64,000 nucleotides of DNA from the NCBI RefSeq assembly GCF_001263175.1, contig NZ_CP012332.1, forward strand, positions 3,039,501-3,103,500, written 5' to 3'. Below the pieces are notes generated by a model that was not told where the DNA came from, ran no database searches, and worked only from the letters and a program-made list of their open reading frames with translations. The position numbers and the translations under genes were made by a program. Positions 1 to 9,300 of this stretch are shown here, piece after piece; position 1 is the stretch's first letter; each line of letters begins with the position of its first letter. Origin of the DNA: Vulgatibacter incomptus (GTDB lineage Bacteria; Myxococcota; Myxococcia; Myxococcales; Vulgatibacteraceae).

Positions 1-1
1 C

Positions 2-1207
2 CTCCAGGAGGAGGTGAAGTCGCTCGCGAAGTTCACCCGCTACGTGACCCAGCAGCTCGACGCGGAGGACGCCGCCGCGGTCGAGGCGGAGCTGTCCCGG
101 ATCGTGCCGGACGCCACGGGCGATCTCGACGAGAAGGTCGCGGCCCTGCTCGCGGTGGACGACACGAGCTTCGACGCGCGCTACGCCTTCTTCTACGACG
201 TGATCGCTCCGAAGATCCGGCTGTACAAGGTGAAGGTCGGCGACACCTTCACCATGCGCTCCATGACCCGCGCCGGTTATCCGAAGGCGGTGAACGTGAA
301 GGTCTATGGCACCTTTCGCTTCAATGGCCTCGAGCGCTCGACGCTCGCATCTGCCTACTGCCTCATGGACCTGATGTCCTTCCGGGACCTCTTCGGCCTG
401 ATGACCGTGGAGAAGCGCGCCGAGCTCGACTCCATCCGCGCCGAGGTCGGCCTCGCCGAGCTCGGGCGGGACGACGCAGAGGACGCCCTCTTCGGCTCCG
501 AAGCCGAGGTGGAGGAGCACGAGTCTGCCGGCGGGATCGATCTCGGCAGCCGGATCGCCGCGACCTCCGGTGCGGCCAACGTGATCGACACCTTCGATCC
601 GGCGGACCTCGACAAGGGGACGGTGCTCCACGCCGCCCTGTTGCTGAAGGATCCGAGCCGGCTCTCTGACACCATCGAGCGGATCGAGGCGGTGGCCGCG
701 AGCCGCGGCCTCGAGGTGAAGCCCCTTCCCTGGCTGAGCGTCACCGGCATCGTCGGACAGCTCATCCTCGTCCTCCGGGCGGTGCTCTACATCACCATCG
801 CGATCATCTTCCTGGTGGCGCTCGTGATCATCAACAACTCGATGGTCATGGCCACGATGGACCGCGTCGCCGAGATCGGCACGATGCGGGCCATCGGCGC
901 GAAGCGGCGGTTCGTGCTGGCGCTCTTCCTCTTCGAGACGCTGATCCTCGGCGCCTTCGCGAGCGGCACGGGCGCCGGGCTCGCCACTGCGCTCACGCTC
1001 TTCCTCGGAAAGGTGGGCCTGCCCGCCTCGTCGTCGGACTTCCTGATCTTCCTCTTCGGTGGTCCCGCCCTGTACCCGACGGTGGGCGTGGCGCAGCTCG
1101 TGTTCGGCCTCGCCGCCATCCTCGCGGTGAGCCTGATCTCCACCTTCTATCCCGCGCGCATCGCCGCGCGGATCGCGCCCGTCGTGGCGATGCAGCGCAA
1201 GGAGTAG
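2..1207 (+). CDS. FtsX-family ABC transporter permease, 5' end outside window
   Basis: Inner-membrane permease of the MacB/LolC/LolE class, which couples a cytoplasmic ATPase to movement of a substrate (often a lipoprotein) out of the membrane. The frame is open to the left edge, so the start and the first transmembrane helix lie outside. The visible first ~245 residues look periplasmic. An FtsX domain with three hydrophobic helices follows, containing the coupling-helix motif MRAIGAKRR. It ends 4 bases before the second permease and probably forms one transcript with it, the LolA-like gene and the barrel gene. No ATPase is in the window, so it is presumably upstream. Family confident; substrate unknown. 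Confidence 0.88.
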   Translation, partial: LQEEVKSLAKFTRYVTQQLDAEDAAAVEAELSRIVPDATGDLDEKVAALLAVDDTSFDARYAFFYDVIAPKIRLYKVKVGDTFTMRSMTRAGYPKAVNVKVYGTFRFNGLERSTLASAYCLMDLMSFRDLFGLMTVEKRAELDSIRAEVGLAELGRDDAEDALFGSEAEVEEHESAGGIDLGSRIAATSGAANVIDTFDPADLDKGTVLHAALLLKDPSRLSDTIERIEAVAASRGLEVKPLPWLSVTGIVGQLILVLRAVLYITIAIIFLVALVIINNSMVMATMDRVAEIGTMRAIGAKRRFVLALFLFETLILGAFASGTGAGLATALTLFLGKVGLPASSSDFLIFLFGGPALYPTVGVAQLVFGLAAILAVSLISTFYPARIAARIAPVVAMQRKE

Positions 1208-1211
1208 CGTC

Positions 1212-2555
1212 ATGGGCATCTACGTGAAGATCGCGCTCCGCAACCTGCTCCAGGCCCGGCGGCGCAGCCTGCTGCTCTCCGTGGCCCTTGGAATGGTGAC
1301 CACGCTCCTCGTGGTGCTCCTCGCGCTCTCGCAGGGGCTCACGGACAACATGCGCAAGACGGCGACCACCCTGGCGTCGGGCCACGTGAACGTCGGCGGC
1401 TTCTTCAAGCTCACCCAGGGTCAGGTGGCGCCGTTCATCGCCGAAGGCGAGCCGGTGAGGAAGATCATCGAGGAAAACACGCCGGGCCTCGACTTCGTGA
1501 TCGATCGCCTGGGCGGCTTCGGCAAGCTGATCAGCGACACCGGCTCGACGGTCTCCTCGTTCAACGGCATCGACCCCGCCGTGGAGCAGCAGTTCCTCGA
1601 GCGGATCCAGCTCGCCCCCGAGCGCGACTACAAGGAGGGCGGGCGCAACGAGGCCTTCGGCGATCGCTCGCGGATCGGGCAGCCCGGCACGATCCTCCTC
1701 TTCGCCGGCCAGGCGAAGCGGCTGGGAGTGGGCGTCGGCGACAACGTCACCATCACCACGGAGACCACCCGCGGCGCGATGAACTCGGCCGAGTTCACGG
1801 TGGTGGCGATCGCCCGCGACATGGGGATGATGAGCAGCTGGTACACCTTCGTGTCCAAGGACGCCGTCCGCCACCTCTACCGGATGAAGGAGGAATCCAC
1901 CGGCGGGTTCTTCGTGTACCTGAAGGACATCGGGCAGGCCGACGCGACGATGGCGCATCTGCGGAAGGTCTTCGAGGAGAAGGGGTACAGCATCCTCGAC
2001 CACGAGTCGAAGCCGTCGTTCATGCGCTTCGAGTCGCTGGTCGCCGAGTCCTGGACCGGCCAGCGCCTGAACATCTCCACCTGGGAGGACGAGGGCGCCT
2101 TCCTCAAGTGGACCATCGCAGGCTTCAACGCCGTCTCGATCTTCCTGATCGGCGTCCTGATGCTGATCATCGTCGTCGGCATCATGAACACGATGTGGAT
2201 GTCGGTGCGCGAGCGGACCTCCGAGGTCGGGACGCTCCGCGCGATCGGCATGAGGCGGCGGCGGGTGCTCACGCTCTTCGTGACCGAGGCGATCCTGCTG
2301 GGCCTCGCCGCCACCGCGGCCGGGAGCCTCTTCGGCGGCGCCATCTCGGGCCTCCTCGACGCCGCGGCGCTGCCGATTCCCTCCGACGCCGCCCGCATGA
2401 TCATGCTGAGCGACACGCTCCACCTCGCCGTGGAGCCCGCGCAGCTCGTGAAGGCTATCGCCCTCTTCACCCTCGTCACCGGCTTCTCGGCCCTCTGGCC
2501 GGCGTCCCGCGCCGCGCGGATGCGGCCGGTGAACGCCATCCACCACGTCGGTTGA
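1212..2555 (+). CDS. FtsX-family ABC transporter permease
   Basis: Second inner-membrane permease (447 aa) of the same class, likely the heterodimer partner of the preceding one. It has the full layout: cytoplasmic start, first helix at ~20-40, a long periplasmic domain (~45-295), then the FtsX domain with three helices between ~300 and 440 and the motif LRAIGMRRRR after the second helix. The ATG follows the upstream stop by 4 bases, which suggests translational coupling. The pair resembles LolC/LolE, but a MacB-like or other export role cannot be excluded from sequence alone. Confidence 0.9.
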   Translation: MGIYVKIALRNLLQARRRSLLLSVALGMVTTLLVVLLALSQGLTDNMRKTATTLASGHVNVGGFFKLTQGQVAPFIAEGEPVRKIIEENTPGLDFVIDRLGGFGKLISDTGSTVSSFNGIDPAVEQQFLERIQLAPERDYKEGGRNEAFGDRSRIGQPGTILLFAGQAKRLGVGVGDNVTITTETTRGAMNSAEFTVVAIARDMGMMSSWYTFVSKDAVRHLYRMKEESTGGFFVYLKDIGQADATMAHLRKVFEEKGYSILDHESKPSFMRFESLVAESWTGQRLNISTWEDEGAFLKWTIAGFNAVSIFLIGVLMLIIVVGIMNTMWMSVRERTSEVGTLRAIGMRRRRVLTLFVTEAILLGLAATAAGSLFGGAISGLLDAAALPIPSDAARMIMLSDTLHLAVEPAQLVKAIALFTLVTGFSALWPASRAARMRPVNAIHHVG

Positions 2556-2574
2556 TCCTTTCGCTGGAGAGACA

Positions 2575-3345
2575 ATGATGATCCGGATCGCGACGCTGCT
2601 CTGCGTCCTCCTCGTATCGCTTCCCGCCGCTGCGCTCACCCAGGCCGAGGCCCAGGCGCTCCTCAAGGAGCAGGACGACCGCCAGAACTCGGTGGGCGAC
2701 TACCAGGCCCTCGCGTTCATCGAGCGCAAGGAGAAGGACAAGAACGACCAGGTATACGAGGCGGTGGTCTACCGGCGGGACATCACCGAGAAGCTGGTGA
2801 TCCTCTTCCTGCGTCCCAAGGAGGAGGCCGGCAAGGGCTACCTCCGCGTCGACAAGAACATGTTCTTCTACGACCCGACGGTCGGGAAGTGGGAGCGGCG
2901 CACCGAGCGCGACAAGATCGGCGGCACGGACTCGCGGCGCCAGGACTTCGACCGCTCCCGCCTGGCCCAGGACTTCGAGGCGAAGTGGGTGGGCGAAGAG
3001 AAGCTCGGCAAGCTCACCGCCGATCACCTCGAGCTGCACGCAAGGCCGGACGCCGACGTGGCCTTCCCTATCATGCACCTCTGGATCGAGAAGGGGACGG
3101 GCAACCTGCTCAAGCGGCAGGAGCTCGCGCTCTCGGGCAAGCTGATGCGCACCCAGTACTTCCCGAAGTGGATGAAGGTCCACAGCCCGGTGAAGAAGGG
3201 CGAGGTCTGGGTGCCGAAGGAGCAGCGAATCTTCGACGAGGTCGAGAAGGGTAACCAGACCACCGTCGTCATCCGGTCCGTGGATCTCTCGGCTCTGGAC
3301 GACAGCTACTTCACCAAGGCGTGGCTGGAGAGCAAGAGCCGATGA
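2575..3345 (+). CDS. outer membrane lipoprotein-sorting (LolA-like) protein
   Basis: Periplasmic protein of 256 residues with a Sec signal peptide (hydrophobic residues ~4-18, cleavage near AAA-LT). The rest is a soluble beta-rich domain typical of the large LolA-like family: conserved segments GYLRVDKNMFFYDP, a central charged region and a PKEQRIFDE strand. Such proteins usually sit beside FtsX-type permeases and are thought to carry lipids or lipoproteins across the periplasm. Here it lies 20 bases after the permease and overlaps the barrel gene by 4 bases. A start one codon later (second ATG) is equally possible. Family good; cargo unknown. Confidence 0.8.
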   Translation: MMIRIATLLCVLLVSLPAAALTQAEAQALLKEQDDRQNSVGDYQALAFIERKEKDKNDQVYEAVVYRRDITEKLVILFLRPKEEAGKGYLRVDKNMFFYDPTVGKWERRTERDKIGGTDSRRQDFDRSRLAQDFEAKWVGEEKLGKLTADHLELHARPDADVAFPIMHLWIEKGTGNLLKRQELALSGKLMRTQYFPKWMKVHSPVKKGEVWVPKEQRIFDEVEKGNQTTVVIRSVDLSALDDSYFTKAWLESKSR

Positions 3346-4967
3346 TCGTGGGCCGCGCCCTCGGCGCATCGAAAGTGCTGCGCCTGTGCGCGCTCCTGGC
3401 GGCGATCGCCGCTCCGGGTCTCGCGGCGGCGGAGGGGGATCCCCGGGACGAGGTCTTCTTCGGCGAAGCCGAGCCTCCGGCCCGGGTTCCGTCGACGGCG
3501 TCGCGCGACGACGCGATCTTCGGAGGCGGCGACTCCAGGGACGCCGCCGTCGTCGGCGGCGACGTCGGCGACTCCCGCGACGCGGCCTTCTTCGGTGACG
3601 GAGGGGGCGACTCCCGCGACGACGACTTCTTTGGCGACGGGGGCGATACGATCTCCGCGTCCGCCCCCGCCGACCGGCCCTCCACCACGGAGGAGCAGCG
3701 GGACGAGGGCCGGCTGCTCTCGAGCGGCGAGATCGATCGCCGCCTCGGCCTTCGGGAGAACAAGCTCGACGTGGGCGGCCTCCTCTATCTGCGCATGGAT
3801 TACGGCGCAGCCGAGAAGGGGATCGCGGAGGGTTTCCCGATCTCCAACCCGAACCTCCTCGACCTCTACCTCGACGCGAGGCCCACCGACAGGCTCCGGG
3901 CCTTCGTGCGCGGGCGGGTCACCCACTATTTCCTGAACACGGACGTCACGGACGACGTGGGTCAGGTCAAGAACCGCGGCGGAACCACCGGCGGCCTCGA
4001 CCAGCTCTGGCTCAAGTTCGACATCGATCGGACGGTCTTCGTCACCGCAGGACGTCAGCCGATCCGCTGGGGCGCCGGCCGCTTCTGGAACCCCACCGAC
4101 TTCCTGAACATCCAGCGCCGCGATCCCCTCGCCGTGATCGACGAGCGGTTCGGCGTCAGCCTGCTCAAGTTCCACCTGCCGGACGAGGCGGACGGCTGGA
4201 ACTTCTACGCCATCGCCAACCTCGAGAACGCCACGCGGCCCGACGAGGTCGGCGGCGCGCTCCGGGTGGAGAAGCTCGTCGGCACCACCGAGGTCTCCGT
4301 CTCCTTCGCCGCGCGCAAGGACCGGCCTATCCAGGTCGGCGGCGACATCACCTTCCCCCTGGGACCCCTCGACCTCCGGGCAGAGGGCGCCTTGAGCCGC
4401 GGCGGGAAGGCTCCCTTCTTCCGGGGACCGGTGAGCGTCGACCCGCTGGTGCTCCCGACGACCTACAGCCGTGAGAACGAGTGGATCCCGCAGGCGGTGC
4501 TCGGAGCGGAGCTGGGGATCGCCTACGGCGACGACGACAGCATCACGCTGGGCGCCGAGTACTTCTATAATGGTGCCGGCTACGACGACTCCGCCCTCTA
4601 CCCGTGGTTGATGATCTCGGGTGCCTTCACCCCGCTCTACCTGGGCAAGCACTACGGGGCGGTCTACGCTTCCGCCGTGGGCCCGGGGAGCTGGAACGAC
4701 ACGACCCTCGTGGCGAGCCTCCTCGGCAACCTCAGCGACGGCTCGCTCCTCGCCCGCTTCGACTGGAGGGTGCGTCTGCTCACGTTCCTCGATGCGAACG
4801 CCTTCGTCGGCTACCACTTCGGCAGCGATGGCGAGCTCCACTTCGGCCTGGACCTGCCGCCGATCGACCTGCCGGAAGGGAATCCGGCCGCCCCGCTCGT
4901 CGCGAACGGCCTGCACCGAGCGGCGCCCTTCCTCGATCTGGGCGCCGGCTTGTCGCTGCGTTTCTAG
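3342..4967 (+). CDS. outer-membrane beta-barrel protein with N-terminal acidic repeats
   Basis: 541-residue secreted protein. The ATG overlaps the previous stop (ATGA), which fixes the start and gives a signal peptide ending near AAAEG. Residues ~25-100 carry five copies of a short acidic motif of the form RD-x2-(F/I/V)-(F/V)-G followed by Gly/Asp. From ~135 on, alternating strands and a C-terminal Phe (LSLRF) indicate an outer-membrane barrel. It probably forms the outer-membrane end of the export unit made with the two permeases and the LolA-like carrier. I do not recognise a characterised homologue. The role is inferred from the operon. Confidence 0.78.
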   Translation: MIVGRALGASKVLRLCALLAAIAAPGLAAAEGDPRDEVFFGEAEPPARVPSTASRDDAIFGGGDSRDAAVVGGDVGDSRDAAFFGDGGGDSRDDDFFGDGGDTISASAPADRPSTTEEQRDEGRLLSSGEIDRRLGLRENKLDVGGLLYLRMDYGAAEKGIAEGFPISNPNLLDLYLDARPTDRLRAFVRGRVTHYFLNTDVTDDVGQVKNRGGTTGGLDQLWLKFDIDRTVFVTAGRQPIRWGAGRFWNPTDFLNIQRRDPLAVIDERFGVSLLKFHLPDEADGWNFYAIANLENATRPDEVGGALRVEKLVGTTEVSVSFAARKDRPIQVGGDITFPLGPLDLRAEGALSRGGKAPFFRGPVSVDPLVLPTTYSRENEWIPQAVLGAELGIAYGDDDSITLGAEYFYNGAGYDDSALYPWLMISGAFTPLYLGKHYGAVYASAVGPGSWNDTTLVASLLGNLSDGSLLARFDWRVRLLTFLDANAFVGYHFGSDGELHFGLDLPPIDLPEGNPAAPLVANGLHRAAPFLDLGAGLSLRF

Positions 4968-5025
4968 GCCCGGCGCCGCCTTCGCGGCCAGGTGGCGGGT
5001 GTCGAACGGGGCACCTTTCACCTGG

Positions 5026-5043
5026 GGTTCGGATTTTCGAACC
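5026..5043. promoter_or_regulatory. inverted repeat GTTCG-N6-CGAAC, candidate activator site 1
   Basis: GGTTCG and CGAACC arms flank a 6-base centre. The repeat lies about 200 bases upstream of the -24/-12 promoter, a distance that suits an upstream activating sequence for a sigma-54 activator. The same arm spacing recurs at two other places linked to the metzincin genes. Binding is inferred. Confidence 0.5.
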
Positions 5044-5116
5044 AGCCGCCGCGAAGGCGCTTCGCGCCCGAACCAAACGGCCAAAAACACCCCCCGGCGA
5101 CGATCTCGCGAACCCG

Positions 5117-5132
5117 GTTCGGATCTCCGAAC
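5117..5132. promoter_or_regulatory. inverted repeat GTTCG-N6-CGAAC, candidate activator site 2
   Basis: Perfect 7-base arms GTTCGGA and TCCGAAC around a 2-base centre, the best of the three sites. Its centre is about 128 bases upstream of the -12 element. An overlapping palindrome (CGAAC-CCG-GTTCG) shares its left arm. Confidence 0.55.
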
Positions 5133-5238
5133 TAGCGGTCCCAAAGAAGGAACGCGGAGACTCGTTTCGATCGCGCAATCTAAGGGTGGTCGGCTTGCCA
5201 ACGGTCGAGATCTCGGCTCTACTCCCGCGCCCAATGGA

Positions 5239-5254
5239 TGGCATCGGCGCTGCA
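5239..5254 (+). promoter_or_regulatory. sigma-54 (-24/-12) promoter for barrel-metzincin unit 1
   Basis: TGGCATCGGCGCTGCA matches the RpoN consensus TGGCAC-N5-TTGC. The invariant GG and GC dinucleotides are exactly 12 bases apart. The GC lies 50 bases before the ATG of the barrel gene. The promoter of the paralogous metzincin has the same layout and matches at 12 of 16 bases. RpoN itself is encoded in this window. Confidence 0.68.
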
Positions 5255-5302
5255 TCGGGATCTCCGAGGAAGCGCGCGCGTCTCACGCGCCAGAGGTAAG
5301 GC

Positions 5303-6322
5303 ATGAAGCTACGTCAGATTCTCGGGATCGCAGCCCTAGCGTTACTCTTGCTCCCGGCGGCCCGCGCCTCGGCGCAGAGCCCCGCCCAGGCCATCAAGGA
5401 GGCCGAGGAGGGCGTCGGCGCGGAGAAGAACCCCTGGCGGGGAAGCCGTATTTCGTACGAGCACGGCTCCGCCGCGATCGGTTTCAAGAAGGACGCCGAG
5501 CTCACGTGGAACCCGATCTACGTGCACACGCTCTCCCTCCAGCCCCAGTGGTACTTCAGCAACGCCTTCTACGCGCGGGCCCGCTTCGATCTGGAGCAGG
5601 AGCTGACCAACTCGGACTACACCAACAAGAAGAACGAGCTCGAGTGGAGCGACCTCTCCCTCGAGCTCGCCACCACCGGATGGAAGGAGGAGACCTCCGG
5701 CGTCCGCGTGTCGGGCGGCGTTCGCGTCGCCCTGCCGCTCTCGAAGCTCTCGCATGCGCAGACCCTGAAGCTCGGGATCAGCCCCGGGCTCAGCCTCTCC
5801 CGCTCGTTCGACGTGCTCTCCGGGCTCACCGTCAGCTACGCGGGACGGTTCAACGGGCGAATCTACGATCAGACGACCGCGCAGACCGACGGCCACGGCA
5901 TCGTCGGCTGCAACGACGGCTCGTGTGACTATCTCCGGAACTCCGGCTACCGAAACTCGCCGTGGGACATCGGCCACGGTCCGATGGTCAGCGTCTCGCC
6001 GATCGACGAGCTCTCCCTGACCGCGAGCCTCAGCTTCGTTCGGCAGCAGCTCTTCAAGCTCGGCACCGCCGACGTCACCCTTCCGACCGGGAACACCCAC
6101 CTCGATGGGGCCGATAAGGATCCGAGCGCGCGGTACGTGAGGGTCTTCCTGGTGGACGCCACGTACACGCCCTTCGACGGCTTCTGGGTTTCGGGCGGCA
6201 CCAGCACCATGGCTGGTCAGCTCGCACCGGACTCCAGCGACCGCTCACCCTTCTTCAACCGCTTCACCATGGTCTATCTGGGCATCGGCGCCGAAGTCGA
6301 CGGCCTTCTCTCGCACTTCTAA
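5303..6322 (+). CDS. predicted outer-membrane beta-barrel protein
   Basis: 339-residue secreted protein with a clear signal peptide (residues 1-25, cleavage after ASA). Alternating hydrophobic strands continue to a terminal Phe (LLSHF), the usual signature of an outer-membrane barrel. Two cysteines at GCNDGSCDY may form a loop disulphide. It is the first gene after the sigma-54 promoter and lies 44 bases before the large metzincin. That gap holds a near-perfect 9-base hairpin just ahead of the protease ribosome site. Co-expression suggests it may export, anchor or cooperate with the protease. I recognise no specific family. Confidence 0.75.
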   Translation: MKLRQILGIAALALLLLPAARASAQSPAQAIKEAEEGVGAEKNPWRGSRISYEHGSAAIGFKKDAELTWNPIYVHTLSLQPQWYFSNAFYARARFDLEQELTNSDYTNKKNELEWSDLSLELATTGWKEETSGVRVSGGVRVALPLSKLSHAQTLKLGISPGLSLSRSFDVLSGLTVSYAGRFNGRIYDQTTAQTDGHGIVGCNDGSCDYLRNSGYRNSPWDIGHGPMVSVSPIDELSLTASLSFVRQQLFKLGTADVTLPTGNTHLDGADKDPSARYVRVFLVDATYTPFDGFWVSGGTSTMAGQLAPDSSDRSPFFNRFTMVYLGIGAEVDGLLSHF

Positions 6323-6366
6323 TCGGTCTTGGGAGGCTCCATGGGGAGCTTCCTCTCGGAGGCAGA

Positions 6367-9300
6367 ATGAGTTGGATGAACAAAATGTGGAGGAGCTCGA
6401 CGCTGCTTGCAGCGGCGGCCCTCGCTCTTGCCGGCTGTGGCCAGGAGCGGGATCCCTTGAACAGGGTCCAGCCGGATGTGCTGGAGAAGTCGTTCTTCGT
6501 CGGCTCGAACCCCGAAGATCCCTCCGACGCTCCTGAGTTCTACTCGCAGGCGACCATCGTCGACGTCGGCTTCGGCGCGGCGCAGGACGGCCTCTTCACC
6601 TCGACGTACGCCCAGCCCCTCGCGCGCCTGAAGTGGACGATCCAGCAGGACTACCTGATCGGCCGCCTCACGTATGAGCGAATCGACGGCTCCGACGGCA
6701 AGGGCACCGGCGCCGGCCCCCTCCGCAACGAGGGCGTGATCGCGGCGATGTTCAAGATCGAGAAGCACTTCGACATCCAGCGGAGCTACAACCCGACCAC
6801 TGGCGAAGAGCAGAACATCGTCGAGGAGAACACCGACCGCCCCTGGTACGAGCGCAAGTACATGCGGGTCAACTGGTCGAAGAACGAGAACACCGACTCG
6901 TACGACTTCGACACCCTGTCGATGCTCGGGATCATCGGCGGCATCAAGTACGAGTCCTCCTCGTACTTCGTGAATGATCCGTCGGACGAGAATGCCCCGA
7001 AGTTCGTCCCCGAACAGGGCTACTTTGACGTCACGACCAAGGCCTTCGCGGTGCCTCAGCAGGTCGACCTCCGCCGCCTCGGCTGGGGCATCGACAGCTA
7101 CCCCGCGTGCTTCCTCTCGCCCGAGTTCGCCGGCGGCGCCGGCCCGAGTGCGAACTGCAACCCGGTCGAGATCACGATCCGCCACTCGTTCAAGCGCCTC
7201 GAGAACAAGGACTACGAGCCTGCCGACTGGGACGGCTACCGCTTCCAGAACTTCGGCGCCTTCACGACGGAGCGCCTCGGCTACGCCCGCAACTACGGGA
7301 TGACCGACGACCGCCAGTACCGCTTCATCAACCGCTACAACATCTGGGAGCGCAGCCACTACTACGCGAACCCCCAGGAGATGACGGGCGCGATCGAGTG
7401 CTTCACCCCGAACACCACGAAGCCCGGCGAGGATCCGAACCGCGGGTACGCCATCAACGGCACCGCCGACGAGTGCAAGGCCGCCGGCCCCGGCTCGAAG
7501 TGCGACACCTTCAGCCAGAAGTGCACCCTCCCCTACCGTGAGCGCGATATCCGCCCGCAGCCGTGGTACCTCGCGAGCGGCAGCGCTCCCGAGTACTTCG
7601 ACGGCACCAACATGGCGGCCCAGGAGTGGGATACGGCCCTGCGCGCGTCGGTGATGACGGCCCGATACGCGGAGTGCATGGCCACCCGCAAGCCCGGGTC
7701 CACCGAGCCCGAGTGCGACGCCACGTACCCGATCTACCGCGGCCAGCAGAACGAGAACGACGACGCGATCGCCCTCTCGCGCGAGGTGGACTTCTGCTTC
7801 GCCGGCAAGGCCTACCCCCAGTTCGCCGGCAACTGCGAGAAGGTCGCCGATCAGGTCGGTAAGGAGCGCAGCTACTCCGCCGGCGTGATCGAAGTTGCGA
7901 AGCTTCCCCGCATCATCGTCCTCTGCCACAGCCCCGTCGAGGCGGGCGATCCCGCCCAGTGCGGCGGCCCCCGGCTCCCGGCCACCCTCACCGCCGAGCA
8001 GTGCTACGACGCGCGCAACGCCGGCGACAAGGCCACCGTCGCGGTCTGCGACGCGGCCCGCACCGTGCGCCGCGGCGACCTCCGCTACCACCAGGTCAAC
8101 GTGATCACCGCGCCCCAGACCCCGTCGCCTTGGGGCATCATGGTGGACTCGCACGATCCGCTCACGGGTGAGAAGGTCGCGGCCAGCATCAACATCTGGT
8201 CCCACGTGACCGATCTCGCCAGCCAGGGCCTCGTCGATCTCGCCCGCTACGCCGCCGGCGAGCTCACCACCGAGGACGTCACCGAGGGCACCTACGTCTA
8301 CGACTGGTCCAGGGCAGCCGAGTCGGCTGGCAAGGCCGGCTCGCTCTCGCCGATGACCCGCGATCAGCTCGACCAGCGCGTCGCCGACATCACCGGCGTC
8401 TCCGCCGACACGTACCGCAACATCACGGTCGAGGCCTACGGCTCGCGCCGCGGCCGCATCGAAGAGGTCGCGAGCAAGCTCGCAGGGGTCCGCGCCGATC
8501 TGAACGCGCCGTCCGACTTCAAGCACGTGTACGACGCGCGCCGGAAGGCCGCTGTCGCGAACGGGCTCGACGCACTGCTGACCACCAAGGCGATGCAGCA
8601 GTACGCCGGCGTCACCACCAACACCCCCGACTACCAGGTCCTCGCTTCGCCCCTCCAGGGATCGAACCCCAGCCTCATGAGGGACATGCGCAACGCCAGG
8701 GAAGTCGCCCTGGCCGCGCGCGGCACCTGCATGATGTCGGGTGAGGCAGGTGAGGCACCGGCTCCCGTCAGCATCGCCAACCTCGGGAAGGAGCTCCAGC
8801 GGAAGTTCGGCAACTTCAACCCCGCCGACAACGCCGCCACGCAGCTGGCCCGCGCGGAGCGCATGCGCAAGTACATTGCGCACCGCTACAACTACGCCGT
8901 GATCGCCCACGAGATGGGCCACTCGATCGGCCTGCGCCACAACTTCGTGAGCACCTCCGACGCCTGGGGTTACCGCCCGCAGTACTGGCAGCTCCGGACC
9001 AGCAACGGCAAGCGCGTCGCCGAATGCAAGACCCTGCGTGCTGACGACGATTTCAGCTGCGTCGGTCCCCGCTACTTCGATCCGGCCTCGCCGGAGCAGA
9101 GCGAACAGCTCATCCAGATGTTCATGCACTCCTCGGTGATGGACTACCCCGGTGAGCTCTCGCAGGACATGGTCGGTCTCGGCGCGTACGACTTCGCGGC
9201 GGCCCGGTCGTTCTACGGCGACGTCGTTGCCGTGTTCCAGGACCCCAGCTACCTCGCCGGCAAGGCCCGCGGCACCGGCATGCTCGCCAAGGACTCGAAC

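Larger units (their letters stand above)
4968..5302. other. 335-base regulatory intergenic region
   Basis: No gene is visible in this stretch. It contains seven GTTCG or CGAAC half-sites within about 130 bases: near 5003, 5027, 5038, 5069, 5109, 5117 and 5128. Four of them form two GTTCG-N6-CGAAC inverted repeats. A sigma-54-type promoter follows close to the next gene. The start of the region has only GC-rich imperfect hairpins and no clear U-rich terminator for the barrel gene. Confidence 0.7.
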
